Below are positions 14,200 to 20,929 of a stretch of 22,182 nt of DNA, piece after piece; the first letter of the stretch is position 1; each line of letters opens with the position of its first letter. Source of the stretch: Dehalococcoidia bacterium (GTDB lineage Bacteria; Chloroflexota; Dehalococcoidia; JAENJB01); assembly GCA_016844565.1 (NCBI GenBank), contig JAENJB010000039.1:1-22182 (forward strand), given 5' to 3'. A program made the position numbers and the translations under genes. The notes beneath the pieces are model-generated. The model was not told the origin of the DNA. It did no database searches and was given only the letters and a program-made list of their open reading frames with translations.

Positions 14200-14213
14200 A
14201 GATGTCCTCCGCC

Positions 14214-15347
14214 CTATAGACCTAGCCCCTGGGCCACCATCTCGCGGTGGAAATCGCCATCGCCGAAGATAGTCTCTCCCGTCTTGGCCCGCGCATAGTA
14301 CAGGTACAGGTCATGGTCTTTGGTGAAGCCGATGGCACCATGAATCTGATGGGACAGCGCCGTAAGCCGCCGGTAGGTCTCGCCGACCCAGGCCTTGGCC
14401 GCAGAGACCTCCATGGTGATCGGCATGCCTTCGCTCAGCGCCCAAGCTGCCTTGTAGGCCACGAAGCGGCAACCATCCACGTCAATGGCCATGTTGGCGC
14501 AATAGTGCTGGATCGCCTGGAAACTGCCGATGGGCCGGCCGAATTGCACCCTGTCCTTGGCGTACTGCACCGTCATCTCCAGGACCTGCTGCGCGCCCCC
14601 TACCATCTCCACGCTCTTGGCGGCGGCGCTCCTATTCAGGATTCTTTTTACGCCGTCCCAACCCTTATTGAGTTCGCCCAGCAGATTGCCCCGCGGCACC
14701 CGGACTCCCTTGAAGGCTACTTCGTACTGCTTGTCGCCGGCAATGGTCTCGAGGGGCAGGCAGCTCAGACCCGGGCTATGGGCATCCACCAGAAAGAGGC
14801 TCAAGCCCTCTTCCGACCTGGCCTAATCGGTGGTGCGGGCCACGCAGATGATGTAGTCGGCTACCCCGGCATCGGGGACAAACAGCTTGGTGCCTTCAAG
14901 GACGAAGTTGTCGCCGTTGGCGCGGGCCCGGCACTCGATGGACGAGGCGCCGTAGCTGCCGCTCGGCTCGGTGAGAGCCAGGGTGAGCACCAGTTTTCCC
15001 TGTGCGACCTGGGAAAGCAGTGATTTCTTCTGCTCCTCGCTCCCCAGGTCGAGGATGGTCAGGCCACCGAGGACCACTGTGGAAAAGAAGGGACCCGGCA
15101 GACAGGCCCGTCCCATTTCCTCGAGCAGCACTGACAGGTCCAGGAAACTGCCGCCTCCACCGCCGAATTGCTCCGGGAAGGGCAGGCCCGTCCAGCCCAG
15201 CTCAGCCATCTTGCGCCAGAGCTCCGGCGGATGTCCCTTCTCGTCCACCTCCATCTCGCGGACCAGCTTCTTCGGGCATTCATTGGCCAGGAAATCCTTC
15301 GCCATCTTGCGCAGCATTTCCTGTTCTTCTGTCAGGTCGAAGTTCAT
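14214..15347 (-). CDS. Acyl-CoA dehydrogenase, small-subunit-like, with an in-frame TAG stop
   Basis: An FAD-dependent acyl-CoA dehydrogenase of about 377 codons. The N-terminal part (15347-14823) begins MNFDLTEEQEMLRKMAKDFL and includes LALTEPSGSYGAS and LEGTKLFVPDAGVADYIICV. It then reads ARTTD, TAG, ARSEEGLSLFLVDA in one unbroken frame. The C-terminal part continues with RVQFGRPIGSFQAIQHYCANM and QIHGAIGFTKDHDLYLYYARA. Only the stop at 14823-14825 interrupts it; a CAG-to-TAG change would suffice. The second half resembles the subunit that pairs with a longer acyl-CoA dehydrogenase in heteromeric enzymes such as the FadE/ChsE type. The partner gene lies immediately upstream at 15495-16667. 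The substrate is unknown. Confidence 0.88.
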
Positions 15348-15437
15348 AACTGACCTCCAATCAAAGCTATACTCGTCCCCTTGCCCGGGCGTAAACCGGG
15401 AAGCGGAGAAGGGGCTATGCCCCTTCTCAACTATTTC

Positions 15438-15468
15438 CTCCCCCTCTCTTTGTCAAAGAGAGGGGGAG
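15438..15468. repeat. 14-bp-stem palindrome between the acyl-CoA dehydrogenase genes
   Basis: Arms 15438-15451 and 15455-15468 pair perfectly around the loop GTC, with the CCCCCTCTC/GAGAGGGGG character of the other hairpins. It lies in the 147-base gap between two co-directional genes. There is no T-run after the stem in the minus direction. Nothing else is seen in this gap. Confidence 0.7.
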
Positions 15469-15494
15469 ATAGGGGGTGAGATTGCTAAAGATAC

Positions 15495-16667
15495 CTATTC
15501 GCTGGGCAGCCCAAGGCCCCTGAGAGCTATGATGTTCTTCAGTATCTCGGAGGTGCCCCCCTGGATGGTATAGCCGGGCGAAAAGAGATAGCTGCTGGTA
15601 GCGTAGCCGGAGAACGGTACACGCCGGGAGGAGGCCAACAGGGTACCGTAGTGGCCGAGAATCTGCGTTGCCTCGCACGCCAGTTTCTGCTCAAAATGCG
15701 TGCAAAAGGTCTTGGCCAGCGCCGCCTCGAAGTTGGGCGCCTTGCCCTGACTGAGTACGCACGCTACGCGGTAGATGAGGAGCCTTCCTACCTCGAACTC
15801 GATAGCCAGTTGGGCCAGGCGGTGGCGGATTATGGGGTCCTGGGAAAGCGGCCGTCCATCCCGCTTGGTCTGGCGCGCATACTCGAAGAGGGACTGAAAC
15901 AGGGCGTAGTTGCTCATCAGACGCTCAATGCCGCTGCGCTCGAAGTCCAGCTGGGAGGCAATCTGGTACCATCCCCGATTCTTCTGTCCGACCAGGTACT
16001 TCTTCGGCAGACGGACGTTGTCGAAAAAGACCTCGTTGAAGTGCTTGTGTCCGGTTAAATCGACGATGGGATTGATGGTAATCCCGGGCAGGTCCATAGG
16101 CACGATTAGCTCGCTGATGCCTTTGTGCTTGGGTGCGTCGGGGTCGGTCCGGGCCACGAGGTACAGGTGGGTGAAGGCGTGAGCGCCGCTGGTCCAGACC
16201 TTCTGCCCGTTCAGAACATAACAGTCGTCCTGCTCCTGAGCGCGACACTGCAAAGAGGCCAGATCAGAACCTGCCCCGGGCTCACTCATGCCGATGCCGA
16301 AGAAGACCTCGGCCCGGATTATCTGGGGCAGCAACTCCGCCTTTTGCTCCGGGGTCCCGTAGGCGAGGATGGCCGTCCCCATCTGCCGGTCGCTGAACCA
16401 GTGCGATGCGACCGGCGCTCCATAGCGCAGTAGCTCCTCCGTCAATACCAGACGGTCGATATAGGTCTTGCCCTGCCCCCCGTACTCCTTGGGCCAGACC
16501 AGACCGATCCAGCCCTTGGCAGCTATCTTCCGCGAGAACTCGGGGGAATGACCGATTATCCAGGCATCGCAACCTGGCGCAAAAGAGCCAAGCTTTATCT
16601 CCCCCTCCAGAAAACGGCGCACCTCCACACGGAAAGTTTCTTGCTCGGGCGTGAAGGCAAAGTCCAT
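15495..16667 (-). CDS. Acyl-CoA dehydrogenase, large-subunit-like
   Basis: A 390-residue FAD enzyme that forms the alpha-beta double bond in an acyl-CoA. It starts MDFAFTPEQETFRVEVRRFL. The FAD/substrate segment is FFGIGMSEPGAGSDLASLQC, followed by VLNGQKVWTSGAHAFTHLYLVARTD and FNEVFFDNVRLP. The C-terminal end is YTIQGGTSEILKNIIALRGLGLP. The position of the MCAD-type catalytic glutamate, just before the GT of the C-terminal motif, is glycine (QGGT). The base is therefore elsewhere, as in isovaleryl and FadE/ChsE-type enzymes. The long N-terminal pattern and the neighbouring smaller dehydrogenase suggest a two-subunit enzyme for bulky or branched acyl-CoAs. The substrate is unknown. It is intact. 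Confidence 0.9.
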   Translation of the reverse strand: MDFAFTPEQETFRVEVRRFLEGEIKLGSFAPGCDAWIIGHSPEFSRKIAAKGWIGLVWPKEYGGQGKTYIDRLVLTEELLRYGAPVASHWFSDRQMGTAILAYGTPEQKAELLPQIIRAEVFFGIGMSEPGAGSDLASLQCRAQEQDDCYVLNGQKVWTSGAHAFTHLYLVARTDPDAPKHKGISELIVPMDLPGITINPIVDLTGHKHFNEVFFDNVRLPKKYLVGQKNRGWYQIASQLDFERSGIERLMSNYALFQSLFEYARQTKRDGRPLSQDPIIRHRLAQLAIEFEVGRLLIYRVACVLSQGKAPNFEAALAKTFCTHFEQKLACEATQILGHYGTLLASSRRVPFSGYATSSYLFSPGYTIQGGTSEILKNIIALRGLGLPSE

Positions 16668-16721
16668 GGTGGTCTCCTTTCTAGAGGAGAGTGGTCGGCG
16701 TTGCTCCCGAGGTGATTGGGA

Positions 16722-16961
16722 TCAGGTCAGTTTCACGGTCAGACAGGTCACCGTTCGGGTGATACCAGGGATGGGATGGATCTTTCCGGCCACCATGTTG
16801 CCGATAGCGTTGAGATCCGCCCCTTCCGCCACCACGATGAGGTCGTAGGGACCGGTCACCGGGTCAGCGGACTTTACCCCCGGCACTTTTTGAAGCGCGG
16901 CGAGGACATCCTGGGTCTTGCCGACGGCGGTCTCGATGAGGATGAATGCCTTGGCTGCCAT
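16722..16961 (-). CDS. Stand-alone Lrp/AsnC ligand-binding (RAM) domain protein
   Basis: A 79-residue protein consisting only of the alpha-beta RAM domain: AFILIETAVGKTQDVLAAL, then VPGVKSADPVTGPYDLIVVAEG, and a C-terminal strand TRTVTCLTV. The PYDLIVVAEG strand is the usual signature. There is no DNA-binding helix-turn-helix, so it cannot act as a classical Lrp; such proteins form rings that bind amino acids or other small ligands. ATG 16961 follows GGAGGTG on the minus strand. It is the first gene of the acyl-CoA dehydrogenase run, under the promoter at 17032-17061. Confidence 0.88.
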   Translation of the reverse strand: MAAKAFILIETAVGKTQDVLAALQKVPGVKSADPVTGPYDLIVVAEGADLNAIGNMVAGKIHPIPGITRTVTCLTVKLT

Positions 16962-17031
16962 AGGTCGACACCTCCTTCAACACGGGCTCATTAGCTGGCC
17001 ACAGGAGAGAGAAGGATTTGAAGTAATTGGT

Positions 17032-17061
17032 ATTATAATTGGCTCTTCGAGCCGTTGTCAA
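17032..17061 (-). promoter_or_regulatory. Perfect-consensus promoter for the AsnC/acyl-CoA dehydrogenase run
   Basis: On the minus strand TTGACA (17056-17061) and TATAAT (17032-17037) are both perfect, with an 18-base spacer. The leader to ATG 16961 would be about 65 bases. Confidence 0.78.
17041..17053. promoter_or_regulatory. Palindrome inside the minus-strand promoter spacer
   Basis: GGCTC-TTC-GAGCC, 5-base arms with a 3-base centre, lies entirely between the -35 and -10 boxes of the minus-strand promoter. A protein bound here would block or reshape the promoter. No regulator can be assigned. Confidence 0.4.
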
Positions 17062-17074
17062 TTCTATCTCCAGT

Positions 17075-17103
17075 TTGACAAATTCAGCTTTCGTAATTAG
17101 AAT
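17075..17103 (+). promoter_or_regulatory. Promoter for the Rrf2-cysK sulfur cluster
   Basis: TTGACA (17075-17080), a 17-base spacer and TAGAAT (17098-17103, 5 of 6). It is back to back with the minus-strand promoter; the two -35 boxes are 13 bases apart. The predicted start is near 17110. Confidence 0.72.
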
Positions 17104-17111
17104 ATCATAGT

Positions 17112-17127
17112 TAAGTTGATAAACTTA
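17112..17127. promoter_or_regulatory. Operator-like palindrome at the sulfur-cluster transcription start
   Basis: TAAGTT-GATA-AACTTA, 6-base arms with a 4-base centre, covers the predicted first transcribed bases. The first gene of the unit is an Rrf2 regulator, so autoregulation is the simplest hypothesis. Confidence 0.45.
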
Positions 17128-17168
17128 GTAGATTTAGCTGTCTCAAGGAGAATGACATCAGGGTATCA

Positions 17169-17594
17169 ATGAAGGTGGACTATGGCCTCAGGGCCATGGT
17201 CTACCTAGCGCAAAACCACGGGCGTGGTGCCTGCCTCACGACCGATATTGCGGCCGACCAATCGATTCCGCTACCTTTCTTGAAGCAGTTGCTGACCGAT
17301 CTTCGCCATGCCGGTCTGGTGCAGAGCCGGCGTGGCCGGCATGGGGGGCACATGCTGGCCATGCCGCCAGCTAGAATTCAGATGTACGATGTGGTGGCAG
17401 CCTTGGAAGGCTTGCCCGCTCTCTTGGACTGTCTCGCTGACCCCAGGGAATGTTCCCTTGGTATCTCCTGCTCCCAGCGCCTGCTGTGGAGGAAGATTGG
17501 CGCCGTCATCGAAGAGAACCTGAGGAACATCACCCTGGCCGATCTGGCAGAAGAAAAGCGACGCCTCTCGGAGAAGGGGACCTACTTCATCTAG
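17169..17594 (+). CDS. Rrf2-family Fe-S regulator (IscR/CymR-like) of the sulfur cluster
   Basis: A 141-residue transcription factor from ATG 17169. The N-terminal helix is MKVDYGLRAMVYLA, the recognition part LPFLKQLLTDLRHAGLV and the wing RGRHGGHML. Cysteines 88, 95 and 101 (C-x6-C-x5-C) match the [Fe-S] ligand region of IscR/NsrR. CymR, the Bacillus cysteine regulator, is in the same family; location upstream of cysK suggests control of cysteine or sulfur metabolism. The start is odd. The ribosome binding site AAGGAG (17145-17150) is 18 bases from this ATG. Reading upstream in frame gives IRVSMKVDYG, which fits the usual family N-terminus (MRLSTKVDYG) with ATC at 17157 in place of a start codon. 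Confidence 0.87.
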   Translation: MKVDYGLRAMVYLAQNHGRGACLTTDIAADQSIPLPFLKQLLTDLRHAGLVQSRRGRHGGHMLAMPPARIQMYDVVAALEGLPALLDCLADPRECSLGISCSQRLLWRKIGAVIEENLRNITLADLAEEKRRLSEKGTYFI

Positions 17595-17619
17595 AGGCGC
17601 CGGGCCTCGGGGGGATATC

Positions 17620-18579
17620 ATGAAAGGGATTGTGAACAGCGTCCTTGAGCTTATCGGTTCTACGCCGCTGGTGCGGCTCAACCGCATACCCGTCCGTGAA
17701 TCAGCGACTATTCTGGCCAAGCTGGAGAGCCTCAACCCCGGTGGCAGCATCAAGGACCGCATTGCGCTGGCCATGATCGAAGACGGCGAAGCCAGCGGCT
17801 TGCTGAAGCCCGGAGATACCATCGTGGAACCAACCAGCGGCAACACCGGCATCGGCCTGGCCCTGGTGGCCGCCGTCAAAGGCTACAAAGTCATCATCGC
17901 CCTCCCGTCTAATGCCAGCGAGGGGCACATCCGCCAGCTCACTCTCCTGGGTGCCTTGGTGGAGCTAACGCCGGCCGATGAGGGCATGGCCGGGGCCGTC
18001 GCCCGCGCTTGCCGGCTGGTGGAGAAGAACCCTCGCTATTTCATGCCCCAGCAGTTCAGCAATCCGGCTAATCCTGCCGTCCACCGCCGGACTACGGCTC
18101 GCGAGATTATTCAAGCCACCGAGGGGAACCTTCATGCCTTCGTAGCCGCTATCGGCACTGGAGGCACCATAACCGGTGTCGGTGAGGTGCTGAAGAAGGA
18201 GGTTCCCGGCGTAGTTGTCATCGGCGTCGAGCCAGCCCGCTCACCGTTGCTTAGTCAGGGAAAGTCCGGCCAGCACGGCATCTCCGGTATCGGCGCCAAC
18301 TTTATTCCCGACGTTCTCAACCGCCGCATTATTGACGAGATAATCATGGTCACCGATGAGGATGCCTACGAGACCGCCGCTCATTTGGCGGAGCAGGAAG
18401 GCATCCTGGCCGGCCTGTCCTCGGGCGCCAACGTCTTTGCCGCCCTGGAGATCGGCCGGAGACTGGGGACGGGGAAGGTAGTGGCCACAATCTTGCCCGA
18501 TGGCGTGGAACGGTATCTCAGCCTCTTGCTCGGTGAGGTAGGCGTCGCCGAGGCGAGCCAGAGGAGTGCCACTAGATGA
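17620..18579 (+). CDS. cysK: Cysteine synthase (O-acetylserine sulfhydrylase family)
   Basis: A 319-residue PLP enzyme that makes cysteine from an activated serine and a sulfur donor. The PLP lysine is Lys45 in PGGSIKDR, the substrate loop TSGNTG is at 72-77 and the phosphate-binding loop GTGGT at 179-183. The C-terminal half (PLLSQGKSG, GIGANFIPDVLN, ILPDGVERYLS) is CysK-like rather than CysM-like. The loop SNASEGHIRQL at 97-107 departs from the usual MSxERR sequence of the family. The location next to a CysO-like carrier and JAMM protease suggests that the sulfur donor may be a protein thiocarboxylate rather than free sulfide. The gene is intact and followed 34 bases later by the sulfite reductase. 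Confidence 0.92.
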   Translation: MKGIVNSVLELIGSTPLVRLNRIPVRESATILAKLESLNPGGSIKDRIALAMIEDGEASGLLKPGDTIVEPTSGNTGIGLALVAAVKGYKVIIALPSNASEGHIRQLTLLGALVELTPADEGMAGAVARACRLVEKNPRYFMPQQFSNPANPAVHRRTTAREIIQATEGNLHAFVAAIGTGGTITGVGEVLKKEVPGVVVIGVEPARSPLLSQGKSGQHGISGIGANFIPDVLNRRIIDEIIMVTDEDAYETAAHLAEQEGILAGLSSGANVFAALEIGRRLGTGKVVATILPDGVERYLSLLLGEVGVAEASQRSATR

Positions 18580-18613
18580 GAGTCCTCGTTGTGACGGAAG
18601 AAAGGAGACCTGT

Positions 18614-19751
18614 ATGACCACGGCACCAAAACCGGCGGATGCCCAGTCGCTGAAGGCCGGGGGAATGATCCGCCAGGTGGAAAAAGACAATTTTGTTGTC
18701 CGCCTGAGAGTCCCGGGAGGCAACATCCAGACCGACAAGATGATTAGGGCCGCCGAGCTGGCCGGCAAGTACGGGCGAGGCTACTGCCATTTCACCTTCC
18801 AGCAGTCCATAGAGATACCCTATGTGGAGGTCTCCCGGCTGGATGAGCTGAAAGCCGAGATGGATAAGGCTGGGCTCCGATTGGCCAACTGCGGCCCCCG
18901 GGTGCGCGCGGTCACCGCTTGCCAGGGATGTCGTATCAACCCCTACGGTCTGGTGGACTCACCCGCTCTCGCCGCTGAAGCCGACGAACGATATTTCGGC
19001 ATCGGCACACCGGCCAAGTTCAAAGTCTCTTACTCGGGATGTCCTATCGGCTGCGCCAACCCGCAGGAGAATGACATTGGCTTCCACGGTATGGTGGACC
19101 CGCAGCTCATCCCCGAGCTCTGCAACGGCTGCACCCTGTGCGTCCGCCTGTGCAAGTCCCGGGCCGGCGAGGCCCTCACCATGAACGAGCAGACCAATCT
19201 GCCGGAGAAGGACCCATCCAAGTGCATCTTCTGTGGGGAGTGTATCTATTGCTGCCCCACCGTAGCCATGAAAGCCAAGAGAACTGGACACGCTGTATTT
19301 ATAGGCGGGAAACATGGCCGCTTTCCCCGCTGGGGCAACCGCATTGCCGACTTCGTGAGCGATACTGAGACTTTCGAGCTCATCGAGAAGGTGTCCACCT
19401 GGTATAACAAGAATGCCAAGCGCGGAGAAAGGCTGGGCGTGGCCATAGACCGGTTGGGACAGGACAGATTCAAGGCCGAGGTGCTCGGCGACCGCTTCAA
19501 GACAGCGATTGAATGGGACATCTATGGCTCTCGGCCCGCCGGCGTTCGCTACCTGCCCGTACAACTGGGTGAAGGTCAAGCTGGAGCTGGAGGAGGTAGA
19601 CACCGGCGACCAACTGGAGGTGCTCCTCGATGACGGTGAACCCATCAGGAATGTGCCGCGCAGTGTGACCCAGGAGGGACATGCTCTGCTGAAGGTGACG
19701 CCTGAGGGGGAGCATTTCCGCCTGCTTATCGAGAAGAGAGGAGAGAAATAG
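18614..19751 (+). CDS. Siroheme sulfite reductase with C-terminal TusA-like domain, frameshifted at the junction
   Basis: Residues 20-90 form a ferredoxin-like NIR/SIR half-domain. Residues 95-165 form the siroheme/4Fe-4S domain with ACQGCRINPYG (Cys103, Cys106) and SGCPIGCANP (Cys143, Cys147). Two 4Fe-4S ferredoxin motifs follow: CNGCTLCVRLC at 170-180 and CIFCGECIYCCP at 204-215. This domain order is that of small AsrC/Dsr-like sulfite reductases. The same frame then runs without a stop into WDIYG (301-305), the first strand of a TusA-type sulfur carrier. The CPYNWVKVKLELEEV helix and the rest of that domain (to 19751) lie in the next frame. Dropping one C near 19552-19554 joins them. ATG 18614 follows GAAAGGAG. 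A separate tusA gene is the alternative, but no start is visible for it. Confidence 0.82.
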
Positions 19752-19753
19752 CT

Positions 19754-20560
19754 GTGGCCGACATACGCTTCAGCGAAGAGCAGATACGGCGGTATAGCCG
19801 CCACATACTGCTGCAGGGGGTTGGGGGCAAAGGGCAACGGAAGCTGTTGGGAGCCTCGGTGCTCCTGGTGGGCACCGGCGGCCTGGGTTCACCTGCCGCT
19901 CTGTATCTGGCCGCCGCCGGTGTAGGGAAGCTGGGGCTGGTGGACTTCGATATAGTGGACCTGAGCAATCTCCAGCGCCAGGTGCTCCACCACACTCACG
20001 ACATAGGAAGACCCAAAGTGGAATCGGCGACCACCGCTATCCATGATATCAACCCCGACATTCAGGTTGTCCCGCACACGGTTAAGCTCTCTTCCGAGAA
20101 TGCCCTGGATATCGTTGCTGACTATGACATTGTCCTTGACGGGAGCGACAACTTCCCCACCCGCTACCTGGTCAATGATGCCTGCGTGTTCAAAAGCAAA
20201 CCCAACATCCATGGCAGCATCCTCCTCTTTCACGGCATGGCCACCACCTTTCTCCCCGGCAGGGGCTGCTATCGCTGCCTCTATCCTGTTCCTCCGCCCC
20301 CGGGCACCGTCCCGTCCTGCCAGGAGGCCGGCGTGCTCGGCGTGCTGCCCGGCATCATCGGCCTCATTCAGGCCACCGAGACCATAAAGCTGATTCTGGG
20401 CATCGGGGAAGTGCTCTCCGAGCGCCTCGTCTTTTACGATGCTTTGACAATGGAGTTCAAAGAGGTAAAATATAAACGCAATCCCCGGTGTCCTGTGTGC
20501 GGCGAGGAGCCCAGCATCACCCGTCTTGTTGACTATGAAGAGTTCTGCGGCTTGAGATAG
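19754..20560 (+). CDS. ThiF/MoeB-family E1-like adenylyltransferase
   Basis: A 268-residue enzyme that adenylates the C-terminal glycine of a ubiquitin-like sulfur carrier so that sulfur can be added. The ATP site GTGGLGSP is at 40-47, with DFD at 64-66, the catalytic arginine in NLQRQ (Arg75) and Asp132 in DGSDNF. The zinc tetrad is C172/C175 and C246/C249. The conserved Cys189 in SCQEAGVLGVLPG is present. There is no C-terminal rhodanese domain, so sulfur must come from another protein, plausibly the TusA-like domain next door. GTG 19754 starts two bases after the preceding stop, with GGAG nearby. The carrier substrate is most likely the CysO-like protein at 20638-20928. Confidence 0.92.
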   Translation: MADIRFSEEQIRRYSRHILLQGVGGKGQRKLLGASVLLVGTGGLGSPAALYLAAAGVGKLGLVDFDIVDLSNLQRQVLHHTHDIGRPKVESATTAIHDINPDIQVVPHTVKLSSENALDIVADYDIVLDGSDNFPTRYLVNDACVFKSKPNIHGSILLFHGMATTFLPGRGCYRCLYPVPPPPGTVPSCQEAGVLGVLPGIIGLIQATETIKLILGIGEVLSERLVFYDALTMEFKEVKYKRNPRCPVCGEEPSITRLVDYEEFCGLR

Positions 20561-20577
20561 CTGGGAAATGGAAAGAA

Positions 20578-20589
20578 CGAAGCAATCTC
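20578..20589 (+). repeat. Lone core of the TCATTGCGAG repeat
   Basis: The exact 12-mer CGAAGCAATCTC, the inner left arm of repeat copies 1 and 2, lies in the 77-base gap between the ThiF-like and carrier genes. The outer ends are missing. It is probably a remnant of a decayed or excised element; a chance match is possible but unlikely given its identity to two other copies. Confidence 0.5.
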
Positions 20590-20637
20590 GGTGGGGAGAG
20601 GGCCGACAGATAATCTGAGTGGAGGAGATTACTAGAA

Positions 20638-20928
20638 ATGGCTGTAGAAGTTCGATTGCCCATGATTTTGCAGAAGGTGGCGGGTGGCGCCAAGACAGTC
20701 AAGGTGGAGGGGAAGAGTATCCACGAGGTCTTCGATAATCTGGAAAAGAACCATCACGGCTTCGCGAGCCGCCTCTTCGACAACGAAGGCAATCTCAACC
20801 ATTTCATCATGGTCTATGTGAATAACGAAGATATCCGCCTGCAGCGCGGAATGCAAACAGAGCTTAAAGATGGAGATGTCATTACCCTTCTCCCGGCCAT
20901 GGCCGGCGGGGAAGACTGCTGTCGCTGA
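20638..20928 (+). CDS. CysO/MoaD-like ubiquitin-fold sulfur carrier with a C-terminal extension
   Basis: A 96-residue beta-grasp protein. It resembles mycobacterial CysO along its whole length, including VYVNNEDIRLQRGMQTELKDGD followed by VITLLPAMAGG. Carriers of this family must end in Gly-Gly to be adenylated and thiocarboxylated. Here Gly90-Gly91 is followed by EDCCR, so the protein is made as a precursor and needs trimming. The JAMM protease encoded next is the obvious candidate. The comparable cases I know are QbsE (tail CF, removed by QbsD) and Wolinella HcyS. ATG 20638 follows GGAGGAG (20621-20627). Confidence 0.88.
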   Translation: MAVEVRLPMILQKVAGGAKTVKVEGKSIHEVFDNLEKNHHGFASRLFDNEGNLNHFIMVYVNNEDIRLQRGMQTELKDGDVITLLPAMAGGEDCCR

Positions 20929-20929
20929 G

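Noticed and set aside
14823..14825. Pyrrolysine or other amber recoding
   Set aside because: No recoding element or amber-suppression genes are visible, TAG is used as an ordinary stop by several intact genes here (for example cmk and the HD-domain gene), and other genes in the window show unrelated breaks.
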